A DNA stretch of 64,000 nucleotides. Origin: UBA2561 sp964577275 (GTDB lineage Bacteria; Bacteroidota; Bacteroidia; Cytophagales; Thermoflexibacteraceae). The position numbers and the translations under genes are program-made. The notes below the pieces were generated by a model. It did no database searches. It had not been told where the DNA came from and saw only the letters and a list, made by a program, of their open reading frames with translations. The stretch spans positions 5,164-69,163 of the forward strand of contig CAZNYR010000006.1 of NCBI GenBank assembly GCA_964577275.1. Reading direction: 5' to 3'. Below are positions 52,163 to 60,591 of this stretch, piece after piece (positions within the stretch are counted from its first letter, which is position 1; each line of letters begins with the position of its first letter).

Positions 52163-54997
52163 ATGAAAATCAGTATTTTAACCGTTATTTTTTGGATAAC
52201 AGTTCCAACTATTTTTGCACAAATTCCAGATTTGGGACTCAATCCGCATCGCCAAAAATGGCAACAAATCTATACCGATACCGCCCAAGTTATATTTCCT
52301 GTTGGGATGGAAAAATCGGCGCAACACCTTGCTAATCTGATACATACGCAAGCCAAAACTACTACTTCGATAGGAAAACGCATTCATAAAATTCCGATTA
52401 TCTTACATAATCAAACCACTATTCCGAATGGATTTGTTGCTATTGCGCCATTTCGGTCAGAATATTACATGACCCCGCCACAGCTTAATTTTAACGGAGC
52501 AACGGCTTGGCAAGACATACTTTCTATTCACGAATATCGCCACGTACAACAAAATGCCAATATGAAAGTAGGCATCACCAAGTTTGCCAGTTATCTTTTT
52601 GGACAGTACGGCTGGGCAATTTTGGGCGCAACCGCAGTACCTCGCTGGTACAAAGAAGGCGATGCCGTTCTGACCGAAACCTTATTAACTCATGCAGGCA
52701 GAGGACGACAACCTATGTTTGATATGGAATATCGGGCAATATTACTCAACTCAAAAAAGTACAATTATGAAAAAGCGGCAGCAGGTTCTTTTCGGGATTT
52801 TGTTCCCAATTTTTATCGCATGGGATATTATATGACGACCTACGGACGAAAGAAATTTGGGCAAACTATTTGGATAAAAACAATGGATAATGCCGCCCGT
52901 TACGACAAACTTTTTTACCCTTTTAGTCGTGCTTTTAAAAATCATACAGGTCTGAATATGAAAGAGTTATATCAAAAAACTTTTCAAGAATTGGACAGTA
53001 TTTGGCGTGCCGAAGATAACAAACTCACTTTAACCGCATCAAAAAGTGTAACGCCCGAATTACCCAAAATTTATACCGAATATCGTAATCCAACCTACTG
53101 GACTTCGGATAAAGTGATTTGTGAGAAATCTTCGTTTCGTCATATTCGGGAGTTTGTTATCGTTCGTCATGATGGGCAAGAGAAAAGGCTTTTCAAGGCG
53201 GGTCAGAGTTCGTATTATAACCGTTCTTTGTCAGTCAAAAAAGATAAAATGGTCTGGGCTGAAACCCGATTTCATGAGCGTTGGAGCAACGTCCAGTATT
53301 CTGTTATTATGCTTTATGATATGAAAAATTTGACCAAAAAACAGCTCACACGAAAAACCCGTTACTTTGCTCCTGCTCTTTCTGAAGATGCCTCAAAACT
53401 CGTAGCAGTTCATGTTTCCGAAAATCAAACGTATAATTTACATATTTTAAATACAAAATCGGGTAAAATAGTACATGAAATTCCAAATCCTACAAACGAA
53501 TTTTACGCCTTTCCGACTTGGACAACACAAAATCAGATTGTCGTAACAGCACAAAGTTCTAAAGGAAATCGCCTTATTTTGATTGATATAGAAACAGGCA
53601 ATCTAACTGATTTAGTAAGTTTAACAAATTTGCAAATTTCTAATCCGAAGGTTTCGGGTGATTATGTCTTTTTTTCGGGCGCATTCACGAAAATTAACAA
53701 TATTTTTGCCGTCAAAATAACAACTCCCAATCAATTATTTCAAGTGAGTTCGGTACGATTTGGAGCATTTCAACCTGCGGTTTTTTCTGACACTAAACAA
53801 CTGATTTTCAGTGAGTTTAATCATTTCGGTTATACCTTAAAACAGTTGAAAATTGAGCCTGAAACATGGAAAAAATTTGATATTTCCCAAGCCCAAGAAA
53901 TTGATTATTTCAAGCCTTTACTCCAGCAAGAAATTTCAGATTTGCCCTCGAAATTAGATACCAAAAAATATAATATTTCCAAGTTTTCCAAATCCACAAA
54001 GCTCATCAATATTCATAGTTTGGGTTATACGGCTTTTCATCCCAATTATGGAATAGAACTTCATGCACAAAACTTTTTTAGTACAATGTATGGCACGTTA
54101 GGCGGTACGTATAATGTCAATGAAAAACAGCTCACTTATTATGCTGATTTTAATTATGGCGAATGGTATTCCATGCTGAATTTTGGCGTAAGTCATGGCA
54201 ATCGTTTTAGTTATGTACTATATCCGAGTGTGGCACTTCCGAAGGCACATATTTGGTCAGAAACTTCAGGGTACGTAGGTCTGAAATTACCGCTCAATTT
54301 GAGTTCGGGCATAAATTCTTCACGATTAGATTTATCAATAAAATACAATTTTTTAAACCTTAATTATCAGGATGAAATTTTCGATTTGACCAGAGGAGGA
54401 ATGTTAAATACGAGTAGTTTTGAACTGATTTTCAACCGCATACAGCTCCAAGCCTTGCAAAACTTGTATCCCAAATGGGGCGTAAATTTCTATGCACAAG
54501 GACAAACCACATTATTAGAAAAATTCAATTCTGGCAATCGGATTTATGTTGAAGGCGGTATCTATTTGCCAAGTATTTTCCAGAATCACGGGTTCTATTT
54601 ATCGGGAGGATATCGCAAAGAAGCCGTTATCGGAGCGTATCGTTTTCAAGATAATTTTGTGTTTTCGAGAGGCTATTTACCTTACTTTTCTAACGAAATT
54701 CGGCGACTTTCTATCAATTATGGAATGCCTTTGGTGCGCCCTGATTGGGCAATCGGAGGAGTGCTATTTTTACAACAAATTAAGGCTAATACTTTCTTTG
54801 ATTACTCAAAATATTACATTTTTTCGGATGATAATTTACAGCGTTCTTTGGGAACAGAAATCCGTTTTGATTTCCGATTTTTAAGGCTTTTAAATGTAGA
54901 TATGGGTTTTCGATACAGTCGCCTGCTCGACCCGAATCCTGTTTTGAACGAGCCACATCAACGGTTTGAATTGCTCATTTTTAGATTGGATGGTTAA
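52163..54997 (+). CDS. Exported protein: HExxH metalloprotease-like domain, beta-propeller and C-terminal barrel
   Basis: 944 residues from the ATG at 52163. Signal peptide (MKISILTVIFWITVPTIFAQ). A gluzincin-like site at SIHEYRHVQQ (His123, Glu124, His127) followed by WYKEGDAVLTET (Glu165), the spacing expected for a third ligand, suggests a Zn protease of the peptidase-MA type. Residues about 320-620 look like a TolB/WD40-like propeller (repeats such as TRKTRYFAPALSEDASKLVA). The end (about 640-944) is amphipathic strands with aromatic ends, like an outer-membrane barrel, closing with RFELLIFRLDG. Function not known; surface proteolysis is an inference. Confidence 0.7.
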   Translation: MKISILTVIFWITVPTIFAQIPDLGLNPHRQKWQQIYTDTAQVIFPVGMEKSAQHLANLIHTQAKTTTSIGKRIHKIPIILHNQTTIPNGFVAIAPFRSEYYMTPPQLNFNGATAWQDILSIHEYRHVQQNANMKVGITKFASYLFGQYGWAILGATAVPRWYKEGDAVLTETLLTHAGRGRQPMFDMEYRAILLNSKKYNYEKAAAGSFRDFVPNFYRMGYYMTTYGRKKFGQTIWIKTMDNAARYDKLFYPFSRAFKNHTGLNMKELYQKTFQELDSIWRAEDNKLTLTASKSVTPELPKIYTEYRNPTYWTSDKVICEKSSFRHIREFVIVRHDGQEKRLFKAGQSSYYNRSLSVKKDKMVWAETRFHERWSNVQYSVIMLYDMKNLTKKQLTRKTRYFAPALSEDASKLVAVHVSENQTYNLHILNTKSGKIVHEIPNPTNEFYAFPTWTTQNQIVVTAQSSKGNRLILIDIETGNLTDLVSLTNLQISNPKVSGDYVFFSGAFTKINNIFAVKITTPNQLFQVSSVRFGAFQPAVFSDTKQLIFSEFNHFGYTLKQLKIEPETWKKFDISQAQEIDYFKPLLQQEISDLPSKLDTKKYNISKFSKSTKLINIHSLGYTAFHPNYGIELHAQNFFSTMYGTLGGTYNVNEKQLTYYADFNYGEWYSMLNFGVSHGNRFSYVLYPSVALPKAHIWSETSGYVGLKLPLNLSSGINSSRLDLSIKYNFLNLNYQDEIFDLTRGGMLNTSSFELIFNRIQLQALQNLYPKWGVNFYAQGQTTLLEKFNSGNRIYVEGGIYLPSIFQNHGFYLSGGYRKEAVIGAYRFQDNFVFSRGYLPYFSNEIRRLSINYGMPLVRPDWAIGGVLFLQQIKANTFFDYSKYYIFSDDNLQRSLGTEIRFDFRFLRLLNVDMGFRYSRLLDPNPVLNEPHQRFELLIFRLDG

Positions 54998-55026
54998 TTA
55001 AATAAAGGGCGTTAGGATAATTTTCC

Positions 55027-55034
55027 TATTTTTG
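55027..55034 (+). promoter_or_regulatory. Possible -7 promoter box of purM
   Basis: TATTTTTG, a TAnnTTTG match 24 bases before the start codon. No well-placed TTG. Confidence 0.3.
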
Positions 55035-55057
55035 CGCCAAAAAAATGACTAAAAAAA

Positions 55058-56221
55058 ATGGAAAGATATATGCAACGAGGCGTTTCGGCATCCAAAGAAG
55101 ATGTCCATCATGCCATCAAAAATATAGATAAGGGACTGTTTCCAAAGGCTTTTTGCAAAATTATCCCTGATATTTTAGGCAAAGACCCCGAATTTTGTAA
55201 CATTATGCACGCTGATGGGGCTGGAACAAAATCATCGCTGGCGTATTTGTATTGGAAAGAAACAGGCGATATGTCAGTCTGGAAAGGTATTGCACAAGAT
55301 GCGATTGTGATGAATACCGATGATTTACTCTGTGTTGGTGCAACTCATGATATTTTACTGTCATCAACTATCGGACGTAATAAAAATTTGATTTCAGGAG
55401 AAATTATTGCTCAAATTATTAACGGAACAGAAGAGGTTTTGGAAATGATGCGCTCGCACGGCATTCGCATTTATTCGACAGGTGGGGAAACCGCAGACGT
55501 AGGCGATTTGGTCAGAACAATTATTGTTGATAGTACGGTTATGGCTCGAATGCCTCGTAAAGACGTGATTTCCAATGATAAAATTCAGGCTGGCGATGTC
55601 ATTGTCGGTTTGGCTTCCTTCGGAAAAGCAAATTATGAAACTGAATATAACGGCGGAATGGGCAGTAACGGACTTACTTCGGCTCGGCATGATGTCTTTG
55701 ATAATTATATTGCCCAAAAATATCCTGAAAGTTTTGACCCCAATATCCCCGCAAATTTGGTGTATTGTGGAAGTCGAAAATTAACCGATTTTTATAAAAA
55801 TTTACCACTTACTATCGGAAAATTAGTCCTTTCTCCGACACGTACATACGCTCCTATTATTAAAGAAATTTTAACAAATTATCGGCAAAATATTCATGGT
55901 ATGGTACATTGTTCGGGTGGCGCACAGACCAAAGTGTTACATTTCGTTGATAATGTTCATGTCATTAAAGATAATTTATTTGCCTGTCCTCCACTTTTCA
56001 GATTAATTCAGGAAGAAAGTGGCACGACATGGAAAGAAATGTATAAAGTTTTTAATATGGGACACCGTATGGAAATTTACACTTCCAATAAATATGCACA
56101 AGAAATGATTTCGATTGCCGAATCTTTTGGGGTCGAAGCCAAAATTATTGGGCGAGTAGAAGCAAACGAGGGTAAAAAATTAACCATTCATAGCGAATTT
56201 GGTCAATTTATCTATGAGTAA
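55058..56221 (+). CDS. purM: AIR synthase (phosphoribosylformylglycinamidine cyclo-ligase), Bacteroidota type
   Basis: 387-residue purine-synthesis enzyme closing the AIR ring with ATP. The N-terminus MQRGVSASKEDVHHAIKNID and HADGAGTKSSLAYLYWKETG, then NTDDLLCVGATHDILLSSTI, the GGETADVGDLVRT motif and GLASFGKANYETEYNGGMGS, show the PurM/PurL-fold halves in order. The long form is typical of Bacteroidota. There is no purN or purH next to it. Followed by a dispersed palindrome (REP-c) and a convergent AAA ATPase gene. Confidence 0.95.
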   Translation: MERYMQRGVSASKEDVHHAIKNIDKGLFPKAFCKIIPDILGKDPEFCNIMHADGAGTKSSLAYLYWKETGDMSVWKGIAQDAIVMNTDDLLCVGATHDILLSSTIGRNKNLISGEIIAQIINGTEEVLEMMRSHGIRIYSTGGETADVGDLVRTIIVDSTVMARMPRKDVISNDKIQAGDVIVGLASFGKANYETEYNGGMGSNGLTSARHDVFDNYIAQKYPESFDPNIPANLVYCGSRKLTDFYKNLPLTIGKLVLSPTRTYAPIIKEILTNYRQNIHGMVHCSGGAQTKVLHFVDNVHVIKDNLFACPPLFRLIQEESGTTWKEMYKVFNMGHRMEIYTSNKYAQEMISIAESFGVEAKIIGRVEANEGKKLTIHSEFGQFIYE

Positions 56222-56253
56222 GATTTTATTTTTATGACGAACTTTTCACAAAA

Positions 56254-56288
56254 AATATTCGTGCTATGAAATGCCATCGTAGCACGAA
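56254..56288. repeat. REP-c dispersed palindrome, copy 2
   Basis: TTCGTGCTA and TAGCACGAA form a 9-bp stem, with flanking ATA on the left arm. Read on the minus strand it matches copy 1 (31806-31841) along most of its length, including the CTACG and ATAGCACGAATAT segments. It lies in the 80-base gap between convergent genes. Confidence 0.75.
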
Positions 56289-56301
56289 ATCGAGCCAAAT
56301 C

Positions 56302-57330
56302 TTAAACAGATTCTCCCTGAATTTCAACGGAATGATTATGATTCAGTTCTTGAAAAGGTGTAGTTTCCTCAATTTTTTCGGGAACATCAAAAATTTCTGT
56401 TTCGGCTATAACTTCCTGATTTTCAGATACTTTTAAATAAAAAATCCGAGTATTTTGTAGCCAATCCTCCTCAGATTCTTGTAAAACTTCCCTAAAAACT
56501 TGGAGGCATTTTTGGTTTTGTGTCGAGGCAAATAATTGCACTTCATACTCTTGGCAGAACCACAAAATCACACGCCAAAAATCATTCAGGCGATGCTCCT
56601 CAATATCCGCTCCAATTTCATCAATCATAATTCGTTTTTCGGAATGGGCAATAATTTCTATCAAAATTCGGGTCAGTTTCACGACTCCACTTCCGAGCAT
56701 CGCCAGCGGAATCACCGAATCAAAATTTTCCTGCGTTACCACCAATGTAGGATAATCGGTCGCCGAAGTCGAAACTTCGATAAATTCGAGCGTAGGCAAA
56801 ATACGATTTAATGCCGAAATTAATGTTTGTTTACGAGAACGATTATTTTGTATGTGCTTGGAATACAGGTCAGTAAGATTATTATCAAAAAAATTAGCAT
56901 AATAAATCAAAGGAATATCTCGCACATGATTCGTGGGTTTGAGATACAAAACATCTTTGTTTTCCGAAACTCGGAGGCTAATCGGTGCATTATTTGATGA
57001 TGTACTTTTTTGCTCTTTATTGTGTTTTATGGTTATTTTTTTATCATTTGCAAAAACAAATCGAATGTCTTTCTCGCTGTCCTTTTGGGTAAAATAAGAC
57101 AAAAAATCTGTCTGTGTAGGCGAAAATTGAAACCGATAAATTAATGCCGTGTACAAATTTTCGGCAAAAATTTCAGCATCCTCATCGAAAAGCAAGGCTT
57201 CCAAAAGTGTTGTTTTTCCGATGCTGTTCGCCCCTGTAATGAGATTAAACTGGGCTATATTTTTAAGTTCGAGAATTTCAAAACACTTGAAATTTTCAAC
57301 CTTAAAATAAGTGATGTGCTTGTCTGTCAT
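56302..57330 (-). CDS. AAA ATPase of the SMC/OLD-like type
   Basis: 342 residues. N-terminal YFKVENFKCFEILEL and the Walker A TGANSIGKTTLLE (Gly33-Thr40), the signature-like LGSGVVKLTRILIE and Walker B RIMIDEIGADIEEHRL (about residues 225-240), the layout of standalone AAA_15/AAA_21 proteins that act on nucleic acid or in defence. No TOPRIM or nuclease domain follows, and no partner nuclease is adjacent. It is convergent with purM and unlinked to other phage or defence genes. Confidence 0.85.
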   Translation of the reverse strand: MTDKHITYFKVENFKCFEILELKNIAQFNLITGANSIGKTTLLEALLFDEDAEIFAENLYTALIYRFQFSPTQTDFLSYFTQKDSEKDIRFVFANDKKITIKHNKEQKSTSSNNAPISLRVSENKDVLYLKPTNHVRDIPLIYYANFFDNNLTDLYSKHIQNNRSRKQTLISALNRILPTLEFIEVSTSATDYPTLVVTQENFDSVIPLAMLGSGVVKLTRILIEIIAHSEKRIMIDEIGADIEEHRLNDFWRVILWFCQEYEVQLFASTQNQKCLQVFREVLQESEEDWLQNTRIFYLKVSENQEVIAETEIFDVPEKIEETTPFQELNHNHSVEIQGESV

Positions 57331-57416
57331 TTTTTGTACGTTAAATATAGGCTTGAAACTTGTTGATTTGATAAAATAAGAATTTTATGGCTAAAAACTC
57401 TATTTTATATTCATGT

Positions 57417-57902
57417 TTATTTTTCGTAAACTACGAAGTCAAAATCAAATGGATGCCTTGCATCAGCAAAATGCCTTTCTCTCGAAATTTCTTTCCAGAT
57501 TTCAGAAATCGGTGGAAAAAATGTATCTCCCTGAATATCAGTCTGTACCTCCGTAACATACAGGCGGTCAGCTTGTGAAAGCATTTGGGCATAAATTTTA
57601 CCCCCACCAATCACAAAAAGTTCTTTTTCTTGATTTTTTTGGGCAATTTCGAGGGCATTTTCAATCGAATGAACTACCAAACCCCCTTCAAGGGCATACA
57701 TCGGATTACGAGAAACCACCAAAGACACCCGATTCGGGAGCGGTCTGCCGATAGATTCGTAGGTTTTTCGTCCCATCAAGATATAATGTCCTGATGTAAC
57801 TTTTTTGAAATATTGGAAATCTTTTGGCAAATGCCATAACAGTTGGTTGGCTTTTCCGATGACATGATTTTGAGCCTTCGCCACAATAATAGATATTTTC
57901 AT
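57417..57902 (-). CDS. folA: Dihydrofolate reductase
   Basis: 161 residues from the ATG at 57902 (MKISIIVAKAQNHVIG; the frame extends upstream but without family match). NADPH-dependent reduction of dihydrofolate. Key sites: LLWHLPKDFQYFKKVTSGHY with the catalytic acidic residue, LMGRKTYESIGRPLPNR and FVIGGGKIYAQML. Folate metabolism is also represented by metF. thyA is not seen nearby. Confidence 0.96.
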   Translation of the reverse strand: MKISIIVAKAQNHVIGKANQLLWHLPKDFQYFKKVTSGHYILMGRKTYESIGRPLPNRVSLVVSRNPMYALEGGLVVHSIENALEIAQKNQEKELFVIGGGKIYAQMLSQADRLYVTEVQTDIQGDTFFPPISEIWKEISRERHFADARHPFDFDFVVYEK

Positions 57903-57918
57903 GCGCCAAAAATACGCA

Positions 57919-57952
57919 CAAAAATAAAAAAAGATGACATTGTACGAAACAA
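57919..57952 (-). promoter_or_regulatory. Possible promoter of folA
   Basis: On the minus strand TTG (57952-57950), 23 bases, then TATTTTTG (57926-57919), ending 17 bases before the ATG. Partial because the spacing is at the limit. Confidence 0.3.
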
Positions 57953-57980
57953 CACCATCTTCATCAATAGGGTTACTTGT

Positions 57981-58013
57981 GAGATTGAAAAACAAAACCT
58001 TCAATGAAGGTTT
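57981..58013 (-). terminator. Terminator of argG
   Basis: On the minus strand AAACCTTCA pairs with TGAAGGTTT with a one-base loop centre, followed by TGTTTTTC. About 100 bases after the argG stop at 58115. Confidence 0.55.
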
Positions 58014-58114
58014 GTTAGTATTCTGAAAAAATGCTTACAACTTTTTATCAGTTATCCGAATGACCCCTACTCCACCAAAATCGTTGCAATGCGTTTTTGG
58101 TTTTTTCATAAAAT

Positions 58115-59311
58115 TTATACTTTTATGTTATTGACATCAAAGAAAATTTTGGTTTGATTGCCCAAAATTTTGGTAAATCCCTTGACATCATCGCCTGTCC
58201 ATGCCGTATTCATTTCGCCGTATTGTCCAAATTTGGATGCCATCAAATCATTTTCAGATGTAACACCCTCTAAATCAAAGAAATATGGCTTTAGCAATAC
58301 ACCCACTTCGCCATTGACGTTGGCTTGTGTATCCTCCAAAAATGTTTCAATATTTCGCATCACGGGGTCGAGATATTGTCCTTCATGCAACAACATTCCG
58401 TACCAATTTGCGAGCTGTTCCTTCCAATAGGCTTGCCATTTTGTTAATGTATGTTTTTCTAATAAATGATGTGATTTAATGATAATTAGTGGCGCAGCCG
58501 CCTCAAAACCTACTCGTCCTTTGATGCCGATAATCGTATCGCCTACATGAATATCTCGCCCAATTCCATAAGCGGAAGCCAAGCCATTCAGATAATTAAT
58601 CGCATCGGGTTTTGTTTCAAATTTTTGTCCATCAACCGCTATTAATTCGCCTTTTTCAAATTTTAAGGTTACTTTTCGAGGCTGTTTTTCAGAAATTTGT
58701 GTCGGGTATGCTTCTTCAGGTAGATTTTGATGCGAAGTTAGCGTTTCTGCACCGCCCACACTTGTCCCCCAAATTCCTTGATTCACGGAATATTTTGCCT
58801 TCGTCCAATCGGCTTCCACGCCCTTTGCCTTGAGATATTCAATTTCGGCTTGTCGAGCTAATTGTTGGTCGCGAATCGGGGTAATAATCTGAATATCAGG
58901 CGCAATAATCTGAAAAACCAAATCGAATCGTACTTGGTCATTGCCTGCACCTGTCGAGCCATGCGCTATGTACTTTGCATTTATTTTTTTTGCATATTTA
59001 ACAATCGCTAATGCCTGAAAAACACGCTCGGCACTGACCGAAAGCGGATAGGTCTGATTTCTGAGCATATTACCATAAATCATATATCGAATGCAATTTT
59101 GGTAATAATTTTGAACCTCATCCAACGTAGTATGCGAAATCACACCCAATTTATAGGCTTTTTCTTCGATGATTTGAAGCTCATCAGGCGAAAATCCTCC
59201 TGTATTGACGATGGCAGAATACACGTCCAATTTTCTATCATCACTCAAATATTTGACGCAATAAGAGGTATCCAGTCCTCCACTAAAAGCCAAAACCACT
59301 CGTTCTTTCAT
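58115..59311 (-). CDS. argG: Argininosuccinate synthase
   Basis: 398-residue ATP-dependent ligase joining citrulline and aspartate. The PP-loop VVLAFSGGLDTSYCVKYL at residues 5-22, AHGSTGAGNDQVRFDLVFQI (about 115-134), NQGIWGTSVGGAE and the C-terminal region are intact. In many Bacteroidota it lies in an arg cluster behind a GNAT gene, as here (99 bases). Other arg genes are not within the window. Confidence 0.97.
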   Translation of the reverse strand: MKERVVLAFSGGLDTSYCVKYLSDDRKLDVYSAIVNTGGFSPDELQIIEEKAYKLGVISHTTLDEVQNYYQNCIRYMIYGNMLRNQTYPLSVSAERVFQALAIVKYAKKINAKYIAHGSTGAGNDQVRFDLVFQIIAPDIQIITPIRDQQLARQAEIEYLKAKGVEADWTKAKYSVNQGIWGTSVGGAETLTSHQNLPEEAYPTQISEKQPRKVTLKFEKGELIAVDGQKFETKPDAINYLNGLASAYGIGRDIHVGDTIIGIKGRVGFEAAAPLIIIKSHHLLEKHTLTKWQAYWKEQLANWYGMLLHEGQYLDPVMRNIETFLEDTQANVNGEVGVLLKPYFFDLEGVTSENDLMASKFGQYGEMNTAWTGDDVKGFTKILGNQTKIFFDVNNIKV

Positions 59312-59410
59312 AGTCGTTATTTTTTGTATTTTTTTAGGAAAAAGATAAAACAGTTTATTTCATAATCCACCAAATTAATAGGTTTTAGTAGATGCACAAA
59401 CGCCCTGTAT

Positions 59411-60163
59411 TCATTCAAAAATCACGTCTGCTTTCGGTTTCATTTTTGTCCGAAATGGATTTTTGAATCGAACCAATTTAGGAGTTTCTGGCTGATTTTT
59501 ATTGCGTAATAAAATGTGCTTTTTCAAACGCATCCAGCGCGCATAAACTGCGGGTTTGAACTTGCGTTCTTTCCTATTTTTTCTGGGATTTTTGCCATGC
59601 TGATTTTTATTTTCAGAATTTTTCTGTTCTTGTTTTGGGTCGAAAAGCATCCCCGTGCAGAGGCAATGTTTTCGGTTGGTGCGGAGTTGAATATCATAAT
59701 TTACGCAACTTTGGCATCCTTTCCAAAAGTCCTCATCATCAGTAAGTTCTGAAAAAGTTACGGGCTTATAACCCAATTCTGAATTAATTTTCATGACGGG
59801 CAGACTGGTCGTCAAGCCAAATAATTTGGCATCCGGATATTTGCTTCGGGAAAGTTTAAAGGCTTTGGTTTTAATCCTTTTTGCCAGTCCAGCCTGCCTA
59901 AAATTAGGATTCACAATCAGCCCCGAATTGACGACATATTTGCCGTGTCCCCATGTTTCGATATAGCAAAAACCCGCCAATTCAGCCGTACTTTTTTGCA
60001 ATGCAATGACGGCTTTGCCTTCGTGCATTTTTTGTTGGATGTATTCGGGCGAACGCTTTGCAATGCCCGTGCCTCGTTGTTTGGCGGCTTGTTCAATCAT
60101 ATCGCAGATTTGCGAAGCATACGCCAAATGAATTTCCGAAGCGATTAAAATATGAAATTCCAT
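59411..60163 (-). CDS. GNAT-family acetyltransferase linked to arginine synthesis
   Basis: 250 residues from the ATG at 60163 (MEFHILIASEIHLAYASQIC; the longer frame is not family-like). The GNAT core has LIVNPNFRQAGLAKRIKTKA (acetyl-CoA loop), and the conserved Bacteroidota text GTGIAKRSPEYIQQKM, YIETWGHGKYVVNSG and SELTDDEDFWKGCQSCVNYD, found in GNATs placed before argG. The genomic link suggests N-acylglutamate synthesis in the arginine pathway, though this is not shown here. The last 70 residues are basic and of low complexity. The Cys/CxxC-like KGCQSCVNYD and CLCTGMLFDP could bind metal. Confidence 0.85.
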   Translation of the reverse strand: MEFHILIASEIHLAYASQICDMIEQAAKQRGTGIAKRSPEYIQQKMHEGKAVIALQKSTAELAGFCYIETWGHGKYVVNSGLIVNPNFRQAGLAKRIKTKAFKLSRSKYPDAKLFGLTTSLPVMKINSELGYKPVTFSELTDDEDFWKGCQSCVNYDIQLRTNRKHCLCTGMLFDPKQEQKNSENKNQHGKNPRKNRKERKFKPAVYARWMRLKKHILLRNKNQPETPKLVRFKNPFRTKMKPKADVIFE

Positions 60164-60591
60164 GAGATTATAAATTGTACTTTTCAAAGAAAATAACCAG
60201 CCAGAATTTTGCCCAAAATCATGGCATTCATTCGTAGCATTATGAGTAATTCTGAAAATTTTTATGTGTGTTTCTGAGAGTTGTGTGGTCGGTGATGACC
60301 TCGAAAAATGTGTTGCACGAAGCAACACGCTATGTTACGTGCGCCCGTTAGGGGCGTGGGAAAAAACGGCGCAAGCGTGCCACCGTATGAGAGAAACAAT
60401 ATGGGAAATGGTTTAATTTCATGCCCAAATTTAGGTAAACTTTTGAAAATTCCTCAACTTTAGTCTGATTTTTTTAGTGAATTTCTCAAAATCGTATCAT
60501 TTTTTTAATAAGTTCGTAATCCAAATATTTAAATTATTTCGATAGTTGCCTGTGGGACACAGGCAACCGCGATAGATTCCATGCCTAAAAA
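60164..60591. other. Intergenic with GC-rich structured element
   Basis: About 430 bases between the start of the GNAT gene and the stop of the SpoVR gene (both minus). Bases 60310-60386 are much richer in GC than the surroundings and carry three small hairpins (see the separate entry and findings). The rest is AT-rich. Confidence 0.5.
60310..60386. ncRNA. Candidate structured element with three hairpins
   Basis: Hairpin 1: GTGTTGC, ACGAA, GCAACAC (60310-60328). Hairpin 2: CGCCC, 5 bases, GGGCG (60342-60356). Hairpin 3: ACGG...CCGT around an inner GGCGC/GTGCC-like stem (60366-60386). Could be a structured RNA or a cluster of REP-like repeats. No known family recognised. Confidence 0.3.

Noticed and set aside
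56221..56302. Plain bidirectional terminator only
   Set aside because: The sequence is repeated almost exactly at 31806, so I list it as a dispersed repeat, although it may also terminate transcription.
58045..58090. Small peptide or RNA between argG and its terminator
   Set aside because: No start codon with a plausible frame and no conserved structure beyond the terminator stem.
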